Positions 55,719 through 64,000 of a stretch of DNA of 64,000 nt are shown piece after piece. This stretch comes from Vanessa cardui (lineage: Eukaryota; Arthropoda; Insecta; Lepidoptera; Nymphalidae). The DNA lies in contig NC_061153.1 of the NCBI RefSeq assembly GCF_905220365.1, positions 7,398,001 to 7,462,000 of the forward strand. The letters are read 5' to 3'. Below the pieces are notes generated by a model. The model saw only the letters and a list, made by a program, of their open reading frames with translations. It was not told where the DNA came from and made no database searches. Position numbers and translations under genes: made by a program. Every line of letters begins with the position of its first letter. Positions within the stretch are counted from its first letter, which is position 1.

Positions 55719-56311
55719 AGTTGTATAAAATTATGAATATAATTAATTATTGTGACTTAATATAATATAAAATTATATTATTTTTCATAATTAAAGAATG
55801 TAGTTTGACAACTCACTGAATATGTCAACTTTGAAAATTTAATTTTTGTATAAATATCTCTTGTAAGTAATTTAACGTTCACTTTTTCGGTGGCGATCTG
55901 AAGTGTCAACATCTACGAGATACGTAACTTAAGTAATGTATTTTTATTTTTGCTAGTGTTTGTTATGTATGCGACCACCCTATGGTGGTACATTGGGACA
56001 TCGTGTTCTCCGAGACCACCGACGACGGCCCGGTACCAGCAACCCTTACGCAACACCACACCGGCCAACAACGGACCACACCGATCTTTCTCATAACTTC
56101 TGTGTCTCTTAGAATTAAGTAAAGTATTAACATAAATCATATTATAATATAAATAATATAATAATTAGTTCTCAGATCATTCTGTGTTACAACCTCAACA
56201 CATGAAGTAGTCTAATTAAATTAAGTTAGCATTAAATTTGTGAATTAAAATAAATTCACTTTCAAAGTACATTCGGGTATTTTTAAGTCCTTCGGCTACG
56301 AACGACGTAAT
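55719..56311 (+). repeat. G3 5' LTR (left limit approximate)
   Basis: The right limit is fixed by the PBS; the LTR ends ...CGTAAT, as errantivirus LTRs do. The left limit is set at AGTTG (55719), since these LTRs begin AGTT; no second LTR is available for comparison. It includes AATAAATTCACTTTC near the 3' end and a GC-richer block (55970-56090). Confidence 0.55.
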
Positions 56312-56329
56312 TGGCGCAGTCGGTAGGAT
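56312..56329 (+). other. G3 primer binding site
   Basis: TGGCGCAGTCGGTAGGAT follows the LTR with no spacer. This is the PBS form found in gypsy/17.6-type elements. The leader to gag (56330-56654) has no ORF of note. Confidence 0.85.
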
Positions 56330-56654
56330 GCTCAGTGCGTAATAGTTCCGCGATAAAGGTGGTCTCACATCGATACCGCTACGCGTCGCGAGCTATCCAA
56401 GAATCTGGGCATCTTGAATCTACGAGTGTTTGTGGCCAGGGACGTACTCGAAAATCAGTACTAAAGAAAACCAAATGTAAGTACTTTGAAACTTTACTTA
56501 AACGTTCCTTCCTTTATAATCTAGTGTTATCCTATCCAAAATTTTCCACCCTAGAAAAAACGGTGAAAAATCTGCCTCACATAGGCAGATCTTGCGAAAT
56601 ACTACCTTAGATTTTAATAGAAAAATAGATAATAGTGAATAAGAAATAATTAAA

Positions 56655-57978
56655 ATGTCTGTAGATCCTGATGTTATTTATAAGGCGCTCCGCCCGGTCC
56701 CCGAATTCGACGGGAACCCCAATGTTCTTACCTGATTTATCAAAATATGTGACCAAATAGTAATACAGTATTTAAAAAATGAACCAGGTTACGAGTTTAG
56801 TAATTTATGTTTAACTAACGGGATTTTAAATAAAATTACTGGCCCTGCCGCCAGGACGATTAATTCGAATGGGATTCCTGATAGTTGGGCAAGAATTAGG
56901 AATGCGTTAATTAATAATTTTGCTGATCAAAGGGATGAGACAGCCCTATATAACGACTTTTCGTTACTCTCTCAGGGAAGCGATACTCCTCAGGAATTTT
57001 ATGAAAAATGCCAGACACTTTTCAGTACTATAATGACATATATTTCATTACATGAAAATATACCTACTACCATAGAAGCAAAACGTGATCTTTACCGGAA
57101 ACTCACCCTAAAATCTTTTATTAGAGGTTTGAACGAACCTCTTGGCTCACACATTCGGTGTATGAGGCCCGAATCCATTGAAAAGGCTCTGGAATTTGTA
57201 CAGGAAGAAATCAATGTTATGTACCTACAGCGTCGGAGCAATAATAGCGATAGAAAAAAGTTTAATTTGCATGCCAATAATTCACATAAAGTACCTGTGT
57301 CTACACCATTTATCTTGCTTAACCCCCAATGTGTTAGCATTGCCAAATACAAACTGGCGGAAGCCTTTGCCCTTCCAAACACCAATGCAGCCTTGGAAAC
57401 CTAACATCCAGAATGGCGTACCTCAACGGCCTGCTTACCAGGTGAGTCACCCCCAACAGCGCTTACCTTACAATATGCCGTCTCGCACGCAGCAGATATT
57501 CCGTGCACCACCACACAATTATAACGCGCAGAATAGTAGTTTTAGGATACAAGATAGACCACACCAGTCTCAACAAAACCTGGGACCTAAACCTATGAGT
57601 GGCGTTAGCCATCACGTAACTAAGCCTTTTCCACCCACGATTAAAGGACATGATTGGGCAAAGTTTGGCAATCCACCCCCTTCTAACTACTTCAAATCTA
57701 GGAAAATGAATTATAATGAGACATACGACTATAATGACCATAATCCTGACTTAGATTATGACTATGACCCCAATGAGTACTATTACTCATCCTACGACTA
57801 TGACTATGATTATTATTATAACACAAATATTTCAGACTACACTAACGAATCCAACTCACCACACATAGAACAACCCCCTCTAACAGAAATTGAACCGCAA
57901 CTTTCATCTTTAGGAGAACAGGATTTTCACAAGGGCGTTCCAATACGGGACAATAATAGAATTGAACCTGCAATCTAA
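56655..57978 (+). pseudogene. G3 gag
   Basis: It starts at ATG 56655; TGA at 56734-56736 lies in frame. Capsid-type sequence follows (SWARIRNALINNFADQRDE, FYEKCQTLFSTI, LTLKSFIRGLNEPLGSHIR). The frame changes between about 57290 and 57400. The C-terminal part is Pro/Gln-rich, then a Tyr/Asp-rich tract (57720-57840) ending at TAA 57976-57978. No CCHC knuckle. Confidence 0.82.
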
Positions 57979-59102
57979 AAAAGGAGTTGAGATATATACA
58001 GATCGCGGACCCCCCTCTTAAATTATTGGTGGACACCGGAGCTAATCAATCTTTTTTAAGCCCTGACGTAATTAAGCAATATTTTTCTTGTGTTCCACTT
58101 AACTACGACCCCTTTGAGGTAACAAACCCTCGAGTAACCTCGTATCATGATCACTCTATCACAATTCCACAATTTGCAGAATTTAATGAACAAAGGAACG
58201 TAAAGTACTTCATATTTACATTCCATACCTATTTCGACGGTCTAGTAGGACTAGATTTGTTAAAAAATAGTATAATAGATCTTAAACATAATATACTAGT
58301 GACAGATTATACGAATATTCCATTACTAAAATACAAATGTCGAACCACCAATTTGCATGAAACTATCCCCGCGCATTCTCAGAAAATAGTTAACGTACCT
58401 ATGGCTTATCCACCTGGTGACGTATACGTGTCTGAACAAATAATAAGTAACTGTATTATACACGAGTGTATCACGACCGTTACGGATAATTCTGGTTTTG
58501 TAGAGATAGAGAACCCCACTGACTATGATATCACACTGACTTTTGAACAACCCTTATCAATAGAATGTTATGACATCGATTGCACCCTTCCAGAATCCCC
58601 AGTTACACGCATTAAAGACGTACTGAACCGACTTAGGACTGATCACTTAAATAGTGAAGAAAAGCTTAATCTACAAACTCTTTGTTCGAAATTTACTGAT
58701 GTGTTTTACTTAGAGGGTGAACCACTTACATTCACAAATAAAATCAAACACAACATTAAGACTACTGACGAGATTCCTGTTTATACAAAAAGTTACCGGT
58801 ATCCGTTTATTCATAGACAAGAAGTTAGGGACCAAATTGCAAAAATGCTTGAACAAGGTATAATACGACCATCTGACTCTGCCTGGAGTTCACCTATCTG
58901 GGTGGTACCTAAAAAAGCAGACGCTTCGGGTAGACAAAAATGGAGACTAGTTATAGATTTTCGAAAATTGAACGAAAAGACTACAGATGATAAATACCCA
59001 ATACCAAACATATCTGACGTCTTAGACAAGTTAGGAAGGTGCCAATACTTTTCTACGCTAGACCTAGCATCCGGTTTCTATCAAGTTGAAATGAACCCCG
59101 AC

Positions 59103-59153
59103 CAACCTTGAAGGCAGTCTTGGGTATGTCACCCAAGACTGCCTTCAAGGTTG
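59103..59153. repeat. Perfect 23-bp palindrome in the G3 reverse transcriptase
   Basis: The arms 59103-59125 and 59131-59153 are exact reverse complements around ATGTC. The right arm is genuine RT sequence (KTAFKVE codons); the left arm is an inverted copy that replaces the expected residues after NPDQ and introduces a stop. Confidence 0.95.
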
Positions 59154-61212
59154 AGCATGGGCATTTCGAATTTCTTCGAAAGCCTATGGAACTTAAGAAC
59201 TCTCCTTCTACTTTCCAGAGAGTCATGGATAATGTCCTCAGAGGCTTGCAAAACGAGATTTGCCTTGTCTACTTAGACGATATAATAGTATTTAGCACCT
59301 CTCTACAAGAGCATATGATTAACTTAGAAAAAGTTTTTAGCAGGTTGCGTGAATCCAATTTTAAAATCCAGATGGATAAATCTGAGTTTCTGAAGCAGGA
59401 AACCGCATATCTCGGGCATATAATTACTCGAGATGGAATAAAACCTAACCCAGACAAAATATGTGCAATTCAAAAGTACCCCATCCCTAAGACTAGTAAG
59501 GAAATTAAACAGTTTTTGGGACTGATAGGATACTATAGAAAATTTATCCCAGCTTTCGCGAAAATTACTAAACGATGACTAAATGTTTGAAAAAAGGCTG
59601 TAAAATGACTCTAGACAATGACTATATTAACTGTTTCGAAAAGTGTAAGACCGTATTGACTAACGACCCAATATTACAATACCCTGACTTCGACAAAGAA
59701 TTCAATTTGACAACAGACGCATCCAATGTAGCAATAGGCGCTATACTATCAAGGACCTATAGGTTCCGACAAACCTATTTGTTATGCCTCGCGAACTCTC
59801 AATGACAGTGAAATTAACTATGCCCCGATAGAAAAGGAACTCTTAGCTATAGTTTGGGCTACAAAATACTTTAGGCCTTACCTATTTGGACGAAAATTTA
59901 AAATAATAACCGATCACAAACCCTTACAATGGCTTATGAATGTTAAGGAACCCAACTCCCGACTGACTAGATGGAGACTGAAACTTGCTGAATATAACTA
60001 TACACATCCGGCAAATCTAACACGCCGACGCTCTATCTCGAATAGAGATTAATAATGAAACGACTGAGTCAGTAATAGTTAACGTATCTGAAAGACCAGC
60101 CTCTCCTTCGGGTTCTACCACAATAACTGCCCACACTAGTGCTGAAAACCCTATCCTTGAAATTCCCATCACTGACAAAACCACTTAATAAATTTCATAG
60201 ACAAATACATATAACTATTTTAGGTGACATGAAACGTAAACCGACAACGACAAAACCTTTTGAAACTCACGATAGGACATTAGTACAGGTGTCAGAATCT
60301 AATCTGGAAAAGATGTTGTAGACGTAATAAAAGAATTTGTTAATCCAAAAATTAAGACAGCTCTTAGAATTACCCCTCCATTAGGTATGTATTCCTATAA
60401 TTCAGAATCATTTCCGTAGTTTTTCTATGAATTTAGTCTTAGCAAAGGTAGAGCTAGAAGATGTAAAAGATTATCTTAAACAACAGGAAATAATTAAACA
60501 CTATCACGATGGAAAGACAAACCACCGAGGTATTAACGAGTGCTATTTAGCCTTGTCTAGGAAATACTATTGGCCTAGGATGAAAGACGAAATTTCTAAA
60601 TATATAAATGAGTGTATAGTGTGCGGACAGACTAAATACGACAGAAACCCCATTAGACCCATATTTAATATCGTACCTCCAGCTACAAAACCATTTGAAT
60701 TAGTGCACCTAGATTTATTCACTGTACATAATGAAAAATATTTAACCTTTGTCGACTCTTTCTCTAAATATGGACAAGCCTACCATTTGAGAGATGGTAC
60801 TGCAATTAGTGTCCTTCAAGCCCTTTTAACTTATAGCACACATCATGGACTTCCTTTCACTATCATAACTGACAATGGGACTGAGTTCACAAATCAAATC
60901 AACTATTTAGTGAATTTACTAGGCTACATAAAGTGAATCATCATAAAATTCTACCTCATTCACCTAACGATAACGGACTTATAGAACGTTTTCACTCCAC
61001 TTTGTTAGAACACTTACGCATATTGAGATTACGTAATAAAGAGGAATCTGTCACTAATCAAATGCCCTATGCGATATTAGCTTACAATACTTCAGTTTAC
61101 AGTTTTACAAAGTGCAGACCCCATGACATTATCAGAGGACATTTCGACCCTAGAGACCCTTTAGGCTTAGACCTGACTGAACATCTATTACAACAGTACA
61201 TTGCTAATCATC

Positions 61213-61626
61213 ATTCTCCTGCCCTTATCCCAATTTTATTTGGGGTCGGCACAGCATGTTTTCTCCTTCCATACTTCTCTATCAGACGTCATCTCACAAG
61301 TAACATTCTTTCTAGCCATATCGTCTTTCACACAATCCATCCATCGTTTCCTTGGCCGTCCTCTACCTCTATATCCATCCACATCCATGCTCAAGGCCTT
61401 CCTCACAATGTGTTCCTCATTCCTCCGCATTACATGCCCATACCATGATAGCCGCCTTCCACATAACTTCTCGGCTATCGGTGTCACTTTCAAACTTCCT
61501 CTTATATACTCATTCCTTACTCTATCCATTCGCGTAACACCACACATTCCTCTCAGCATTCTCATCTCCGCAACATGCAATTGTCTTTCAGTCATCCCTT
61601 TTGTAGCCCAACACTCTGATTCATAT
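61213..61626 (-). mobile_element. RTE-like LINE 3' fragment in the G3 integrase
   Basis: The minus-strand open frame (61640-61236) holds YESECWATKGMTERQLHVAE, LRGMCGVTRMDRVRNEYI, WYGHVMRRNEEHIVRKAL and RGRPRKRWMDCVKDDM, the C-terminus of an RTE ORF2. Flanks ACATTGCTAATCATC (61198-61212) and ACATTACTAATCATC (61627-61641) differ at one base and look like an aged 15-bp duplication. Confidence 0.85.
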
Positions 61627-61968
61627 ACATTACTAATCATCGCGATAAAATGAAGACGGCCTATAACTCAATAAACGATCATACTCATACTGAACGAACC
61701 AACATAATGAGTAATAGGAACGAAAATAGGGAACCTGAAGTTGAATACTCAACTGAACAATAAGTCTTCATAAAGAACCCCGCTGCTAGCAGACAAAAAT
61801 TAGCTACCAAGTATACCCATGACACAGTACTTGCTGACTTGCCTATTCATATCTACGTTTCCAAGAAGAAAAGTCCCATAGCCAAATCTAGACTTAAACG
61901 AGTAACTAAGACTAAGAAATTGTTACAGGACTCGACTGGTACTGACCTTACTAACTCTTCAGCTGACG

Positions 61969-63569
61969 TTGGCTCTGGACATAAAACTTGAACACCTAGA
62001 AAATGGACCAGGACTCCTCCCTTTTTATCTTGGAAATGCCAAACTCATAACCCACTATAATTCCTTTATTCAATACATAGAACTAAATGAGTTCGAATTT
62101 CATCTTGATTCAATTGATTCACAGTTAAACCATTTTAGAACTACTCTGGATAAAGATATTTACGCTCTTTATGAATTACAAATTGATTATATATCTAACA
62201 GATTAACTAAAATACGGTCTCAGATTAAAAGTTTGGAACCCCATCGAATTAAACGAGGCTCAATTAATGGTATTGGCTCTATTATCAAAAGTATAACTGG
62301 TAACCTGGATCAAACAGATGCTGAAAAGTATAATATTGCGTTAGAAATCTTAGAAAGTAACAATGAAAAGTTAGTATCCGAATTTAATGACCATATTAGT
62401 TTGAATAAAGAATGGATGATGAAACATAATTCACTCTTTACGAATATCGTACAGAACCAAGTTAAGATTAATAACACATTTGAGTTACTGTTAGAACATG
62501 ACGCCTACGAAAACAATACTCTGATTAAATTTGCAAAGTTTGCCCAATTATTAATAATTATTAGTAAGAATACGGAAGACCTAATGTTAGAATTAAGTAG
62601 ATTAGAAAATATATTAGCGTTTGTACGTGCATCGAGCACCCATCATAGCATGTTAAGTATTAGTAGTTTAGAAGATATTTTAGATAAACTAAGACACATT
62701 TATAACTCCATAAATATAACTCTTATATAAAATATACTCTATAAAATATACTATATATAAATATACTCTTATAATATAAGAGTTAATAGAGGCAGATCTT
62801 AGAGATTATTATAGTATTATCAGACCCGGTTATTATTATGTAGGAAAGCGAATAGTAATAATTTTTAAATTCCCGATTGTTTCTCCTAGACAATTCAAAT
62901 TATTTAGACTCTCAATTCCAAGTTCCTAACTAATATACCTTTATCCCACCATATCCTTTCATAGCAACTGATGGTAAAGCTTTCATGTACATGGAGACTG
63001 AATGCCCGAAGTTTAATCAGCAATATCTCTGCGAGGAAAACATCCGACATCAGACCCGACGAAAGTTAGAGTGCGTCCAAACCCTCATCATCAGTCAATC
63101 TATGGATAGATCCTGCCGGCCCGTTAAAATTACGCTAGTCGAAGAAACAATGGAACAACTAGATGATCAGTACTACACTCTTATCTTCCCACGCCCAACG
63201 TAGGTTGAGTTAGAATGCAGCATCCATGAATTTACTACCCTATTCGGAAGTTATCTAGCCACGATTCCGCAGACGTGTTCACTACATACTGACGAATTCA
63301 CCATTGCCAATATTCAAAATAAACTCAAGGGACAGCCGCTGAAATTAACCGAAATTCCAGAACATTATACAACTACAAAGAACATTACAATCCCTCACCT
63401 GAAACTGAAAAATATAAATACACCGGGGCTACGCAGTATTGAAGACAGGGTCCTAAATGAGCAACCTACAAAACTAGATCACCTCCATGGAAGTATATAT
63501 CATACAACTATTCCATTCTACATACTTTTGTTCAGCGCACTGGCACTTAGAATTGCCATACTCACTGCT
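61969..63569 (+). pseudogene. G3 env remnant (errantivirus/baculovirus F-like glycoprotein)
   Basis: The first part is open to 62730. It contains a basic furin-type site (R-I-K-R at 62244-62255) followed by a Gly/Ile-rich fusion-peptide-like segment and helical regions. Then come an AT-rich tract with repeated ATATACTC units (about 62731-62780), at least two frame changes and a TAG near 63200. A hydrophobic membrane-anchor segment lies near 63510-63566, just before the final stop. It is inactive as found. The identification rests on position, cleavage-site plus hydrophobic segment, and terminal anchor. Confidence 0.8.
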
Positions 63570-63584
63570 TAGTGAGTATGGCAA
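63553..63584. repeat. Perfect 14-bp palindrome at the env stop
   Basis: TTGCCATACTCACT (63553-63566), loop GCTT, then the exact reverse complement (63571-63584). The left arm encodes the end of the env anchor; the right arm lies at the junction with the next element. Confidence 0.93.
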
Positions 63585-64000
63585 AGGGGCGGTTCGTCAA
63601 CGGTTGCATTCACACCAGAGACTAATAATGATTATTTCTTGGATCAAGTTCGACTAATAATTTTTACCGAAATCGCTGATTTAAAAACCGATTTTAAATT
63701 GTCTTTAACCCCACTACAAAGCGAGCTAAAGGCATTAAAGGATGAATTCCTCAAAATAAAAGATAGTTTAGATTTTGTTAACGGTAAATTCGATGATTTC
63801 AGCAATAAAATAAATATATGTGAATCTGACATAAAAATCCTGTCAAACAAGTGCTCAGAATTTGGCCAGCTTAAAACGGTAGTAGATTCAATACAGAAGG
63901 AAAATAATAACCGTGAGCAGTGGGCAAGAAAATCGAATATTGAAATATATGGTCTACCAGAGAGAAAGGATGAAAACTTAATTTCCCTCGTGCAAAAAAT
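63577..64000 (+). pseudogene. CR1-like ORF1, partial at the window edge
   Basis: An open + strand frame begins without an ATG after a stop near 63570. It carries a coiled-coil (DLKTDFKLSLTPLQSELKAL, LDFVNGKFDDFSNKI) and REQWARKSNIEIYGLPERKDEN, closely related in design to the DQWARRSN block of E2 ORF1. The N-terminal zinc finger expected in this family is absent, so this copy is 5'-truncated; it continues beyond the window. Confidence 0.8.

Larger units (their letters stand above)
57987..61950 (+). pseudogene. G3 pol: protease, RT, RNase H, integrase
   Basis: Protease with LLVDTGANQSF near 58023. RT N-half with WSSPIWVVPKK, KWRLVIDFRKLN and FSTLDLASGFYQV; then the palindrome at 59103-59153. 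RT C-half has TAFKVEHGHFEF, VYLDDIIVF (catalytic site near 59268-59279) and a shift near 59575. RNase H has FNLTTDASNVAIGA, another shift, ASRTLNDSEINYAP, ELLAIVWATKYF and ITDHKPL. Stops follow around 60020-60190. Integrase is at 60427-60936 (HYHDGKTNHRG...CIVCGQT finger, VHLDLF, ITDNGTEF) and 60940-61200 (NDNGLIERFHSTLLEHLR, catalytic E). An RTE insertion follows, then the C-terminus with further stops to about 61950. Confidence 0.88.
55719..63576 (+). mobile_element. G3: errantivirus-like Gypsy element (gag-pol-env), 3' LTR not seen
   Basis: The order is 5' LTR, PBS TGGCGCAGTCGG, gag, pol (protease, RT, RNase H, integrase) and env, as in insect errantiviruses. Every ORF carries stops or shifts. 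An RTE fragment interrupts the integrase and a palindrome the RT. After the env stop (63569) the sequence passes directly into a CR1-like ORF1, so the 3' LTR is missing or outside the window. Confidence 0.88.

Noticed and set aside
1..64000. CRISPR arrays, tRNA or rRNA genes, bacterial operons
   Set aside because: No spaced direct-repeat arrays, cloverleaf genes or ribosome-binding-site-led gene clusters were seen.

Overview
The window is animal, almost certainly insect and most probably lepidopteran, DNA. It is AT-rich and holds no recognisable host gene, rRNA, tRNA or bacterial-type operon. What I can read is transposable elements, mostly degenerate: CR1/Jockey-like, R1-like, RTE-like and R4/Dong-like non-LTR retrotransposons, a Penelope-like element, three Gypsy-type and one Bel/Pao-type LTR element, and PIF/Harbinger and piggyBac remnants. 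Several noncoding tails match, as I remember them, repeats common in moth and butterfly genomes. Family names come from motif reading, not from searches.

Bases 1-40250 make sense as one 5'-truncated CR1-like element on the + strand (element A). It is cut into five collinear pieces (1-180, 3505-3581, 7976-8903, 34203-34657, 39793-40245) by later insertions. E1 (185-3499, minus) and E2 (3582-7975, minus) are CR1/Jockey-like. A 25 kb block (8904-34202) holds three R4/Dong-like elements (D1, D2, D3) head to tail at TAA repeats. E3 (34658-39785, minus) is a further CR1-like element. D1 carries a LINE 3' fragment (10854-11791). D3 is split by Gypsy element G1 (20342-32139), which has identical 175-bp LTRs and a 4-bp target duplication. 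G1 integrase is split by an almost complete R1-like element (25616-31214, minus) with a target duplication of about 11 bp. Up to four insertion layers can be ordered in time.

Bases 40250-44600 hold a 5'-deleted Penelope-like element (RT plus GIY-YIG nuclease) between inverted repeats, about 1.6 kb of AT-rich DNA I cannot assign, a Harbinger transposase scrap and an RTE tail. Bases 44595-54290 are the 3' part of a second Gypsy element (G2). It is interrupted by a LINE tail (45220-45498) and by a long CR1/Jockey-like element E5 (45566-53897). E5 contains E6 (47110-51023, minus), which itself contains a LINE tail (49306-49715). Target duplications support each layer.

Bases 54291-64000 hold a piggyBac scrap, the 5' part of a Bel/Pao-type element, then a 5'-LTR-to-env errantivirus-like Gypsy element (G3) with decayed gag, pol and env and an RTE fragment in its integrase. 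The window ends in ORF1 of another CR1-like element that abuts the env stop.

The only long undamaged ORFs belong to elements: R1-like ORF1, E3 ORF1, and a 94-residue single-pass membrane ORF in the leader of G1. Five short near-perfect palindromes occur at or near element coding DNA, and at least two clearly copied coding sequence in inverted orientation. The density of nested insertions resembles what is known of lepidopteran W chromosomes or other heterochromatin; that is an inference to test.
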